Assembly: GCF_002101335.1 (NCBI RefSeq)
Contig: NZ_CP020773.1
Coordinates: forward strand, 1,612,001 to 1,676,000
Length of the DNA: 64,000 nt
DNA from: Staphylococcus lutrae
Lineage (GTDB): Bacteria; Bacillota; Bacilli; Staphylococcales; Staphylococcaceae
Direction: 5' to 3'
Made by a program: the position numbers and the translations under genes. Position 1 is the first letter of the stretch, and every line of letters begins with the position of its first letter. This document shows, in pieces, positions 27,111 through 36,575 of the stretch. Under the pieces are notes generated by a model, which saw nothing but the letters and a program-made list of their open reading frames with translations, had not been told where the DNA came from and ran no database searches.

Positions 27111-27864
27111 GTTGCGTCTGCTCCTTTCTATGAGATCGTGTATCTTGTATTCGATTTGGGTGATAATGACTTAAAAACACAGATTCGATATTTTCAGGTT
27201 GTAATGCTTCAGAGCTAGGTCCGAAGAAAGCAACAGATTGATTTAAGAGCAAAATGCGGTCAAAATAGTGTGCCGCTGTTGCAAGGTCATGATGCACGAT
27301 TAAAATCAATTTGCCTTGTTGCTTCAACTGATTTAATTTATCAAATATAATGTGTTCACTTTTAAAATCAATACCGACAAAGGGTTCATCGAGAAGGTAT
27401 ACCAAACTATCGGACATCAGCGCACGTGCGATGAATACACGTTGCAACTGTCCACCACTCAATGCATGAAGTTGTCGTTTGCGCAAATCATATAATTCGA
27501 GTTCTTTTAAGAGTGCATCTCTTTTTGAACGAATTGCTGAAGGAACGCGGCGAAACCAACCGATTTCTTGATAACACCCCGTTAATACGAGATCTTGTAC
27601 ATTTATAGGAAAATCAAGGTCTAATACTGACTTTTGTGGAATGTAAGTGATGTCTGTAAGGTGCTGGGCGACAGGTTGAGCATTCAATGAAACCTTTCCT
27701 TTAGCGGGCAATTCGCCAATAATGGATTTGATGAGCGATGACTTTCCACTACCATTCGGTCCCATAATCCCAATCATTTCACCATTAAAAGGTAAACGCA
27801 ATGTCACATCTTTAAGGACATGTTTGTTACCTAAATGTAAGTTTAGATTTTCTACAGATAACAT
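27085..27864 (-). CDS. mntA: MntA manganese ABC transporter ATPase
   Basis: 259 residues. Walker A GPNGSGKSS near residue 35, signature LSGGQLQRV, Walker B LVYLLDEPF and a downstream switch His (IVHHDL). Energises MntB. First gene of the operon, 24 bases from an MntR-type operator and divergent from mntR. Confidence 0.95.
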   Translation of the reverse strand: MLSVENLNLHLGNKHVLKDVTLRLPFNGEMIGIMGPNGSGKSSLIKSIIGELPAKGKVSLNAQPVAQHLTDITYIPQKSVLDLDFPINVQDLVLTGCYQEIGWFRRVPSAIRSKRDALLKELELYDLRKRQLHALSGGQLQRVFIARALMSDSLVYLLDEPFVGIDFKSEHIIFDKLNQLKQQGKLILIVHHDLATAAHYFDRILLLNQSVAFFGPSSEALQPENIESVFLSHYHPNRIQDTRSHRKEQTQHVVRSTPF

Positions 27865-27887
27865 ATTACCACCACCTTTATAAATTA

Positions 27888-27901
27888 TTAGGTTACCCTA
27901 A
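27888..27901. promoter_or_regulatory. MntR/DtxR-type operator in the mntA-mntR intergenic region
   Basis: TTAGGTTACCCTAA is an almost perfect inverted repeat matching the DtxR-family/MntR consensus (TTAGGTTAACCTAA). Its position just before mntA indicates Mn-dependent repression; it may also act on divergent mntR. Confidence 0.8.
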
Positions 27902-27984
27902 CTAAATTATATTAAAACTTGAAAGTTGTCAATAACAATTCATTTCATGATACAATAAGGTGAATATATGAGAGAGGTGAAGGT

Positions 27985-28641
27985 ATGTTAACTGAGGAAA
28001 AAGAGGATTATCTCAAAGCAATTTTAACTCACGATGGCATAAATACTTATGTTTCCAATAAAACATTGTCACTCTTTTTGAATATAAAGCCACCTTCAGT
28101 AAGTGAAATGGTAGGACGATTAGAAAAAGAAGGTTATGTGATTACGAAACCATATAAAGGTGTGAAGTTATCCGAAGTAGGATTAACCTATACATTAGAT
28201 GTGATTAAGCGCCATCGACTCATTGAATTGTTTTTAATTGAAGTTTTAAATTACACATGGGAAGAAGTGCACGTTGAAGCTGAAGTGTTAGAACATCGTG
28301 TTTCAAAATTGTTCATAGAGCGGTTAGACGCGTTGCTCAACTACCCTAAGACTTGTCCTCATGGCGGTGTTATACCAAGAAACCATGAATATGAGGAGAT
28401 ATATAAGTTACCGCTTCTCTCGTTTGAAGCAGGGGATATGGTAACAATTCGGCGCGTTAGAGATCGTTCTGAATTGCTCGTTTTCTTATCTAGTAAGGCA
28501 TTATCCATTGGTGACAAGGTGCGCTTAATTGAAAAAGATGATATCAATCAATTATTAAAGTTAGACAACAAAGGAGAAAAAGTCGTACTCAGTTATCAAA
28601 ATGCCGAAGTGATATTTGGTGAAAAAGTCGAGTCTGAGTAA
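27985..28641 (+). CDS. mntR: MntR manganese-dependent repressor (DtxR family)
   Basis: 218 residues. N-terminal winged helix-turn-helix (KPPSVSEMVGRLEKEGYV), dimerisation and metal-binding helices with HRLIELFLIEVL and AEVLEHRVS, the PHGGVIP segment, and a C-terminal SH3-like FeoA domain. In S. aureus this regulator controls mntABC. ATG with GAGAGGTG upstream. Confidence 0.93.
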   Translation: MLTEEKEDYLKAILTHDGINTYVSNKTLSLFLNIKPPSVSEMVGRLEKEGYVITKPYKGVKLSEVGLTYTLDVIKRHRLIELFLIEVLNYTWEEVHVEAEVLEHRVSKLFIERLDALLNYPKTCPHGGVIPRNHEYEEIYKLPLLSFEAGDMVTIRRVRDRSELLVFLSSKALSIGDKVRLIEKDDINQLLKLDNKGEKVVLSYQNAEVIFGEKVESE

Positions 28642-28667
28642 CAACTTCACCAGTCCAATTGATTGTA

Positions 28668-28723
28668 GCACCGAAAACAGCCGTTAAAATTCATTTTTAG
28701 AATTTAGTGGCTGTTTTTGGTGC
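28668..28723 (+). terminator. terminator of mntR
   Basis: Long stem GCACCGAAAACAGCC (28668-28682) with GGCTGTTTTTGGTGC (28709-28723), one mismatch, followed at once by the 5' end of the intron fragment. Bidirectional by composition. Confidence 0.75.
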
Positions 28724-28985
28724 GCCCGATACAGATAACACCTTGACGGTGAAAGTCCGTTACAGACTTGGTATAGGCACTGTTAGCGAAAGACAAGGGT
28801 GTCCATTGTGAAGTGGAATCTAAAGGAAGTCGGACGCAAACACGCGCACCGACGAACAGAAACATCATAACTAAGGCTATGTAGAATGGATGAATCCGCC
28901 AGACAAGATGAACTCTCATACGACCCGAGTTCTATAGCGTAAATGATGCGGTGGCATGAGTAGAAAGGAGTCACACCTTATTAAA
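28720..28985 (+). mobile_element. truncated group II intron, 5' domain I fragment
   Basis: The sequence starts with the group II intron 5' consensus GTGCGCC and shows recognisable domain I blocks: AACACCTTGACGGTGAAAGTCC, ACAAGGGTGTCC, GTGGAATCTAAAGGAAGTCGG, CGAACAGAAACATC, ending near GGAGTCACACC. No reverse transcriptase gene and no domain V signature follow, so it is a dead 5' stub of about 265 bases. It starts inside the mntR terminator hairpin, and group IIC introns are known to insert next to terminators; the subclass is not settled. Confidence 0.8.
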
Positions 28986-29196
28986 AAACCTTAGATTTAA
29001 TTACACAAAGCATTGCATAATTTTCTCGAAAAAAGGAGGAATTTTTCAGAAAAATTAGTAAAATATCAACTTGTTTAATCATGTTTTGATAGCATTAACA
29101 ATTTACTTTTATCCAATTGATATTTAAGATGCTTTGATTTCATGATTCGTATGATCAGGGCTTAGATAATCTCTTTAGACATTTTAATTTAGTATA

Positions 29197-29232
29197 AAAA
29201 CGCGATTGACGGGACTAGGTCAATCGCGTTTT
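29197..29232 (-). terminator. perfect terminator in the debris region
   Basis: 14-bp perfect stem AAAACGCGATTGAC (29197-29210) with GTCAATCGCGTTTT (29219-29232). It sits just after the stop of a degraded minus-strand reading frame. Confidence 0.8.
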
Positions 29233-29235
29233 CGA

Positions 29236-29345
29236 TTACCATTGAAAGGAAGTCTTTTTTCGTAATGATTCACTCTCTAAAATCGTATCTGGGTCTACCG
29301 CCCAATTTCTTTAGCCATTTTGCAGAGGTCATTGTGAATAAAGTA
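29236..29345 (-). pseudogene. degraded 3' end of an unidentified gene
   Basis: On the minus strand, allowing one frameshift, the text reads MAKEIG then VDPDTILESESLRKK and TSFQW, then TAA (29238-29236), directly followed by the terminator at 29197-29232. This looks like the tail of a lost protein-coding gene. The family was not recognised. Confidence 0.4.
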
Positions 29346-29574
29346 TCAAAGGTATTTCATGATTTCTAAATTCAAAAACTTCTATTATATATTTTCTTTC
29401 TTGAACATTTCTGTTCCAGGCGTTTTCTATTGGAACTTGAATGATTCAGATGGCACGTTGTGACTCAATCGAGCAGACAAAGTGCGATTTATGCCTATCA
29501 AGATGAAGGACTTCAGAAAATAACGGCGGTGTCCTCCAGTGCAGTGCTTTCGTGTGAGCGCCTTTTGCATCGAT

Positions 29575-30573
29575 TTATGACCATTTTTTGACAGTGAGCA
29601 ATAAGTAAATAAAGAAAGGCGCACCAAAGGCAGCAACAAAGACACCTGCTGGGATTTCTTTAGGTAAAAATAACGTACGACCTATCAAATCGGCAATCAT
29701 GATAGAGATTGCACCTACTAATGCAGTCATGATGCATTGTTTTAATGCATTGCTTTTAATACATGTTTTAGCAATATGAGGCGCAATCAACCCAACAAAC
29801 CCAATATTACCGATGAAGCTGACTGCAACAGAGACAAGTAGGGTTGCAGTCACTAGCTGTAAGTACTGTGTTTGTCGTAAGTGTAACCCAAGTCCAACCG
29901 CGACTGAATCGTTTAATGCAGCGATTTTCATCCGTGGTAAGATGATATAGAGCAAAGGGGTGAGTGCAATGAACACCCCAAATAAAATGATGCTTTCTTG
30001 GAATGTCGCACCGTATAAACTTCCAACAAGCCATGTATATGCTTTGGAAGCGGATAGTTGCTTTGTCGTTAATAAGACGCCTTGTGTTAATGAGATGAGT
30101 AACGTTTGTAGGGCAATACCGATAATGATTAAGGTGGATGGACGGATGTGCCCTTTGAATTGAAATAACATTAAAGCCAACATGGTGGTCATCCCTCCTG
30201 CGATAGCGAAAGCGGGGAGTAAATGGATGCTCAGATGGCTGAACATGGCAATAAAAATGACCGCACCTAAACTCGCCCCGCCTGTGACGCCGATTAAATC
30301 CGGTGAAGCAATAGGGTTTTTTAATACATTTTGTAAGAGAAAACCACTGATACCTATTGTTGCTCCGGCTAGGAGAGCGAGTGTTACACGAGGAAGTCGA
30401 AGCACCTCAATCGTAAATTGGTGGATACTCTGGCTTGGATAACGTATATAAGTCAAGAGATCGATCATACTGATGTAGCTTGAACCCAGCATTAAACTTA
30501 ACAAGAATACGAGTATCAGAGTGAATGTTGCAAAAAACAATGGAATATAAGCGTGATTTTGTAAATTTTTCAT
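29575..30573 (-). CDS. sirC: SirC staphyloferrin B permease
   Basis: About 332 residues from ATG 30573, which overlaps the sirB stop as ATGA; the longer frame would run back into sirB. FecCD family with about ten helices: LPRVTLALLAGATIGISGFLLQNVLKNPIA, GFVGLIAPHIAK and AAFGAPFFIYLLL. With SirB it forms the ferric-staphyloferrin B importer. No ATPase is encoded here. Confidence 0.93.
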   Translation of the reverse strand: MKNLQNHAYIPLFFATFTLILVFLLSLMLGSSYISMIDLLTYIRYPSQSIHQFTIEVLRLPRVTLALLAGATIGISGFLLQNVLKNPIASPDLIGVTGGASLGAVIFIAMFSHLSIHLLPAFAIAGGMTTMLALMLFQFKGHIRPSTLIIIGIALQTLLISLTQGVLLTTKQLSASKAYTWLVGSLYGATFQESIILFGVFIALTPLLYIILPRMKIAALNDSVAVGLGLHLRQTQYLQLVTATLLVSVAVSFIGNIGFVGLIAPHIAKTCIKSNALKQCIMTALVGAISIMIADLIGRTLFLPKEIPAGVFVAAFGAPFFIYLLLTVKKWS

Positions 30574-31565
30574 ACGTGATAAACTTCCTTTTTCATCATA
30601 TAAATAAGGACGATAGCACCCAACACCCCAGTCATAATGCCTACGGGTAATTCTAATGGCTGAATAATGAGGCGTGCCACGATATCTGAACCGATCATTA
30701 AGCAAGCACCGAGTAATGCGGAGTATGGAATTAATAGTTGATAGCGTGGGGGCAGCAGTCGTTTAGCGATATTAGGGATAATTAAACCGACAAATAAAAT
30801 CGAGCCTGCAAGCGCAACTGAACTCCCTGCTAAAGCACTAATGAGCGCAATTAATATCCATTTTGTAAGCTGAACATTTTGACCTAATCCGGCAGCGATA
30901 TCATCACTCGTCATTAAAATATTAATGTGTGATGCCATCAGAAAAGCTAAGAGTAGAAGTATACCAATCAATACAATAATCCAAGGGACCTCCCAAATAT
31001 TGCGTAATGACACCGATCCACCCAACCAAAAAAGTAAGCCTTGTAATTGTGTTTCATTCATGATTAACATGCCTTGCGTAAAAGCTGTGAACAACATTGA
31101 AATGGAAGCACCTGCAAGGATGACGCGTTGTGGCGAAAAACGTGTTTGTTTAAACATGCCTAAAGCGACGACGAGTAATGTGACAAACAGTGCACCAGCG
31201 ATGGCGATGACGATGAGTGTTGAAAAAGATTGGATGCGCACCCATGTCACGCAAAAGATAACGAAAAATATTGCACCGGCATTGACACCAAAGAGTCCGG
31301 GAGATGCAACAGCATTTCGTGTGAGGACTTGCATTAATAATCCAGAAACACTAAGCGCTGCACCGGTTAATAAAGCAATCAATGTACGTGAGACACGTGA
31401 ATCTATGACAAGAGTATGTATATCGTTTCGAGCATCAAAGTGGAAGAACGCCTGTATCAACTGTGGTAGTGATACAAGCGTTGGTCCAATCATTAAGCTG
31501 AGTAGGGTTACAACGATAAGACATAAACCTGCAATAATCATATGATATATCGGTTTAAATGACAT
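30570..31565 (-). CDS. sirB: SirB staphyloferrin B permease
   Basis: 331 residues, FecCD family, about nine to ten helices. Conserved SRTLIALLTGAALSVSGLLMQVLTRNAVA near residue 60 and GLIIPNIAKRLLPP. Pairs with SirC. Seventeen bases separate it from sirA, so sirABC form one operon. Confidence 0.93.
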   Translation of the reverse strand: MSFKPIYHMIIAGLCLIVVTLLSLMIGPTLVSLPQLIQAFFHFDARNDIHTLVIDSRVSRTLIALLTGAALSVSGLLMQVLTRNAVASPGLFGVNAGAIFFVIFCVTWVRIQSFSTLIVIAIAGALFVTLLVVALGMFKQTRFSPQRVILAGASISMLFTAFTQGMLIMNETQLQGLLFWLGGSVSLRNIWEVPWIIVLIGILLLLAFLMASHINILMTSDDIAAGLGQNVQLTKWILIALISALAGSSVALAGSILFVGLIIPNIAKRLLPPRYQLLIPYSALLGACLMIGSDIVARLIIQPLELPVGIMTGVLGAIVLIYMMKKEVYHV

Positions 31566-31582
31566 AGTGTAACTCCTTATTT

Positions 31583-32566
31583 TTAATTCTTTTTAATATC
31601 TAATTTTTCATACAGGTCATCTATGACTTGAAGTGATGATTGATAGCCTCCCGCTAAATTCCATGTCACTTCATCAATCCCATTGGCGACATGGCCTTTT
31701 TTAACTGCATCTAAATTTTTCCACTGTGGGCTTGAAGTCCATTCTTGCTCATTTTTCTGAATGAGCTGTGCGTCTTTAGCATTTGGATCAGATTGGAAAA
31801 TGAAAATTTGATCTGCATTAATCAAAGGTATGCTTTCTTTTGATGTGAGCGGAATAATATCTTTTCCTTTATCCACCTCTTTTTGTTGAGCTTCTGGACG
31901 TTTGAATCCTAAGTCATGAAGGATTTCCCCAGCGTAGCCTCCAGCATAGAGGCGTGTTTGGTCTGCACGGAAGTTTACAACGGATGCCGTAATCGGCCAA
32001 GCTTCTCCATATTTCGCCTGTGCATCTTTTTGGAAAGTTTTAACTTTGTCCTCATATTTTTGCAGCAGCGCATCGGCTTCTTTCTCTTTTCCTAACGCTT
32101 TCCCTAACATTTGAGTTGTATCTTTAAATTGATATACCGTCTCTTGTGAAATTGTCGGTGCAATTTTAGACAGCTGATCATAAACTTTTTCATTTCTTAC
32201 TTTAGAAGCAACGATTAAATCAGGTTTCAGTTTTGCAATTTCTTCTAAGTTAGGTGCAGGTTCTTGACCGACGATTTGTGTGTCTTTTAAATGATCTTTG
32301 ATGTAATCGTATTTTGGTTTTTGTGTCCATGATTCCACTGCACCGACAGGGCTAACACCTAATGAAACAGCAACGTCTGTCGCGCCTTGATATAACGTAA
32401 CGATTCTTTGAGGATGTCCTTTAATCTCAGTCGTTCCCATTGCATGCTTAATTGTCGTGGTCTGACTTCCTTTTTCCTCACTGGTTTTTTTATTCGTATT
32501 TCCACATGCGGATAAGACGAGAATAAGAATTAATGGAAATACAAGCAATTTTAAAATTTTCTTCAT
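31583..32566 (-). CDS. sirA: SirA staphyloferrin B-binding lipoprotein
   Basis: 327 residues. Lipobox VLSACG near residue 21. Class III siderophore-binding fold: HAMGTTEIKGHPQRIVTLYQG, LKPDLIVASK, and a conserved Arg-rich pocket region (FRADQTRLYAGG). It captures ferric staphyloferrin B. First gene of the operon, with a perfect Fur box 42 bases upstream. Confidence 0.94.
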   Translation of the reverse strand: MKKILKLLVFPLILILVLSACGNTNKKTSEEKGSQTTTIKHAMGTTEIKGHPQRIVTLYQGATDVAVSLGVSPVGAVESWTQKPKYDYIKDHLKDTQIVGQEPAPNLEEIAKLKPDLIVASKVRNEKVYDQLSKIAPTISQETVYQFKDTTQMLGKALGKEKEADALLQKYEDKVKTFQKDAQAKYGEAWPITASVVNFRADQTRLYAGGYAGEILHDLGFKRPEAQQKEVDKGKDIIPLTSKESIPLINADQIFIFQSDPNAKDAQLIQKNEQEWTSSPQWKNLDAVKKGHVANGIDEVTWNLAGGYQSSLQVIDDLYEKLDIKKN

Positions 32567-32608
32567 AAGTGATTCATGTCTCCTTTTTTCTTGATGTGAT
32601 TTAGAAAT

Positions 32609-32623
32609 TGAGAATCATTCTCA
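32609..32623 (-). promoter_or_regulatory. Fur box upstream of sirA
   Basis: TGAGAATCATTCTCA is a perfect 7-1-7 palindrome close to the Fur consensus. It lies 43 bases before sirA. Confidence 0.88.
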
Positions 32624-32736
32624 ACTAGTATCTCTAATTTAAATAAGCATGTCAATAGAATTTTTATATTTTTGATATGGATATAAATATTTGACTTATA
32701 AATTAAATATAAATATAATGCCACCATAAACGATAA

Positions 32737-32751
32737 TGATAATCATTCTCA
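32737..32751 (+). promoter_or_regulatory. Fur box upstream of sbnA
   Basis: TGATAATCATTCTCA, extended upstream by GATAATGATAATC, matches the Fur consensus. It lies 41 bases before sbnA and controls the divergent biosynthetic operon. Confidence 0.9.
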
Positions 32752-32776
32752 TTTATAGCAGAAATATTTATTTTGA

Positions 32777-33757
<981 letters not shown>

Positions 33758-33777
33758 ACAGAAAAGGAGCTTTAAAA

Positions 33778-34788
33778 ATGGATAAAACTTTATTGTATTT
33801 AAATCGTTCGGATATTGAGAAAGCTGGAGGTGCACAGTCACATATTTATATGGAGGCATTGACCGAAGCTTTGACTGCACATGCACATCAAGATTTTGTA
33901 CAACCTTTAAAGCCATATTTACGACAAGATGCAGAAAATGGTCATATTGCGGATCGGATTATTGCGATGCCGAGTTATGTTGGAGGTGCACATCCGATTT
34001 CTGGGATCAAGTGGATTGGTAGCAAGCATGATAATCCATCTAAAAGGGACATTGAACGGGCGAGTGGGGTCATTATTTTAAATGATCCAGAGACGCATTA
34101 TCCCATTGCGGTCATGGAAGCAAGTTTGATAAGTAGTATGAGGACAGCGGCAGTATCAGCGATTGCGGCACGTTACTTAGCGAAAGAAAACTTTGAAAAT
34201 CTGACTATTATTGGTTGTGGTTTGATTGGTGAGAAGCAGTTACAGACGATGTTAGAGCAATTTGATCATATTCAGTGTGTCTATTTGTATGATCAGTTCG
34301 AAGCAGCATCGAAGAAAATGATAGAAAAATGGCAGAAACATCGCCCTGACGTGACGTGGATACAAGCATCAACCGCACGAGAAGCTGTGTCACATGGTGA
34401 TGTTGTGATTCCGTGTACGGTAACAGACCAACCTTATATTGCATATGACTGGTTGCGTCCAGGGACATTCATTAGCAATATTTCGATTATGGATGTTGAA
34501 AAAGAGGTGTTTGTTAAAGCGGATAAAGTCGTAGTCGATGATTGGTCTCAGTGTAATAGAGAGAAGAAAACCATTCATCAGCTTGTTGAAGAAGGACGCT
34601 TTAGCAAGGCGCGACTCCATGCCGAACTCGGACAATTGGTCACAGGTGAAAAAGTCGGCCGTGAACATGAAGATGAAATCATTTTATTGAATCCTATGGG
34701 AATGGCGATTGAAGATATCGCTAGTGCATATTTGATTTATCAACGTGCGCAAGCTGAAAATCTAGGTACAACTTTAAGTCTTTATTAG
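33778..34788 (+). CDS. sbnB: SbnB, NAD-dependent ACEGA dehydrogenase
   Basis: 336 residues from ATG 33778 (AAAGGAG upstream). Ornithine cyclodeaminase-like fold with Rossmann motif IIGCGLIGEKQ near residue 143. It oxidatively hydrolyses ACEGA to L-2,3-diaminopropionate and 2-oxoglutarate. Length equals the S. aureus protein. Confidence 0.94.
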   Translation: MDKTLLYLNRSDIEKAGGAQSHIYMEALTEALTAHAHQDFVQPLKPYLRQDAENGHIADRIIAMPSYVGGAHPISGIKWIGSKHDNPSKRDIERASGVIILNDPETHYPIAVMEASLISSMRTAAVSAIAARYLAKENFENLTIIGCGLIGEKQLQTMLEQFDHIQCVYLYDQFEAASKKMIEKWQKHRPDVTWIQASTAREAVSHGDVVIPCTVTDQPYIAYDWLRPGTFISNISIMDVEKEVFVKADKVVVDDWSQCNREKKTIHQLVEEGRFSKARLHAELGQLVTGEKVGREHEDEIILLNPMGMAIEDIASAYLIYQRAQAENLGTTLSLY

Positions 34789-34799
34789 GAGGTGTGTCG

Positions 34800-36575
34800 A
34801 TGTCTACCTATGAGGAGTCCTTTAAACAACGTGCACATCGCCACATCCTTAAAGATCTTGTCGATGCACTGATATTTGAAGATATCGGAGGGATAGTCAG
34901 CGCAAGTCAGTCCATGCGCCTAGGTCAGCAATGTTATTTACGATATGAGAAACAAGATACCGTGTTGCTTATTCCAGTCTATCAAAGCGGTTTGAATATG
35001 TATCGATTTAATGGAGATGCTGTTGAATGTGTTGAAGCGGAAGTTTGTCGTCCACTGCAAGCGGTCGCTTTCTGGCAGCAGTTTATTACGATGAATGCAG
35101 ATATTGCAACAGAATGGGAACATCAGCGTGTGACTGCAGGGTTGGCAGTAGCTATTGAGCAACTGACAGATCAGTATGTTCATTTCTCTCCATCTGAGGA
35201 TACATTTATTTATTCCGAACAATTGGCCAGTTTAAAAGATCGTCCTTTTCATCCTTTAGCGAAAGAAAAAAGAGGTCTGACACCTGAAGATTATCAGTGC
35301 TACCAATCCGAATATTATCGACCATTTGCAGTTAGAACAGTTGCAGTGAAGAAGACACATGTCTTGCACAGTGCGACAGCGACAACGCAATGCTATGAAA
35401 CGTTTTGGGGTACTGCTTTGGAAGAAAGTCGCCAAGTTTTAAGTGCAAGGGGTTATGATGCTGAGGCCTATCTGATTTTTCCAGTTCATCCATGGCAATA
35501 TGCACATGTCATCCCACAACAATTCGAATCAGAGATTGAACAAGGTATCGTCGTTTTACTCGATATGCATGTTGGCGCATATGTCTCGTCTTCATCAATG
35601 CGTACGTTGTTACCGACTGAACCATCGATGGTGCATTTAAAAGTACCATTTTCAATGCAATCATTAGGCGCATTACGCTTAACACCTACACGATATATGA
35701 AAAATGGTGAAGCTGGAGAGGGGTTATTACGTGAAATTACAGCGCGTGACACATTACTTCATGAAAGTGTTCAACTTTGCGACGAAACAGTATGGTGGTC
35801 ATTTATCAATGAAAAACGTGATATTTTTCAAGATCAATCCGGTCACTTAACGATGCAGTTCAGATATTACCCTGAAAGCATGGCGGATAACACAATCGTG
35901 GTATCAATGGCTGCACTTGCTGCGCATGACCGAGGATTATATCAACGTATTTTAGGAACACCAGAACCTACGACATCACAGTTGCTGCACTTATTTGAAC
36001 AGCTCAGCTTACAATTTTTGAAGATGGCTTTAGGTTTTATCAAATATGGTGTGTTACCTGAAATACACGGTCAAAATGTCTTAGTTTCTTTTCGAGATGG
36101 GCAGGTGACACATTTCATTCTTAGAGATCACGATACGGTTCGCATATTTCCAAAATGGCTAGAGAAAAACGGGTTAGAACAACCGAAATATATTGTGCGA
36201 AAAGATACCCCTAATACGTTATTGAACAAAGCAATAGAAAGGTTCTTCGCATATTTCCAAACGTTAGCAGTGAGTGTCAATTTGTACGCAATTGTTGATG
36301 CACTCGTGGACGTTTTTAACATATCGGAAATGACCTTAATGACGTTAGTGAGACAAAAAATGCACAATGCGATTGGAGATATAGATTGGTTGCCAGGGCA
36401 GTATGAGGAAGTCGTACGAATCATTTTTCAACAAGAAACATGGCCGTTTAAACGGATCTTGTTGCCGCTTCTGTATCAACGGAGCGACGGAGGAGGAAGC
36501 ATGCCTTCTAGCTTAAGCCGTGTACCGAATCCGATGAAGGTGACACATGACAGCACAACGCATTTGGCAACGTAA
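34800..36575 (+). CDS. sbnC: SbnC, NIS siderophore synthetase (IucA/IucC family)
   Basis: 591 residues from ATG 34800 with AGGAGG seven bases upstream. IucA/IucC N-terminal domain (HPLAKEKRGL, FPVHPWQY) and FhuF-like C-terminal domain. Adenylates a carboxylate and forms an amide in staphyloferrin B; in S. aureus it performs the last condensation. Overlaps sbnD by 29 bases. Confidence 0.93.
   Translation: MSTYEESFKQRAHRHILKDLVDALIFEDIGGIVSASQSMRLGQQCYLRYEKQDTVLLIPVYQSGLNMYRFNGDAVECVEAEVCRPLQAVAFWQQFITMNADIATEWEHQRVTAGLAVAIEQLTDQYVHFSPSEDTFIYSEQLASLKDRPFHPLAKEKRGLTPEDYQCYQSEYYRPFAVRTVAVKKTHVLHSATATTQCYETFWGTALEESRQVLSARGYDAEAYLIFPVHPWQYAHVIPQQFESEIEQGIVVLLDMHVGAYVSSSSMRTLLPTEPSMVHLKVPFSMQSLGALRLTPTRYMKNGEAGEGLLREITARDTLLHESVQLCDETVWWSFINEKRDIFQDQSGHLTMQFRYYPESMADNTIVVSMAALAAHDRGLYQRILGTPEPTTSQLLHLFEQLSLQFLKMALGFIKYGVLPEIHGQNVLVSFRDGQVTHFILRDHDTVRIFPKWLEKNGLEQPKYIVRKDTPNTLLNKAIERFFAYFQTLAVSVNLYAIVDALVDVFNISEMTLMTLVRQKMHNAIGDIDWLPGQYEEVVRIIFQQETWPFKRILLPLLYQRSDGGGSMPSSLSRVPNPMKVTHDSTTHLAT

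Larger units (their letters stand above)
28986..29574. other. gene-poor debris between the intron fragment and sirC
   Basis: About 590 bases with no intact gene. It holds the terminator and degraded reading frame listed separately. Short coding-like stretches in several frames (for example on the minus strand at about 29345-29440) suggest eroded sequence at the edge of the sir/sbn block. Confidence 0.5.

Noticed and set aside
28704..28974. Two overlapping minus-strand reading frames over the intron fragment
   Set aside because: They are antisense to clear group II intron domain I sequence and have no start signals.
29427..29645. 72-codon minus-strand frame near sirC
   Set aside because: Mostly antisense or out-of-frame with sirC; no start signal.
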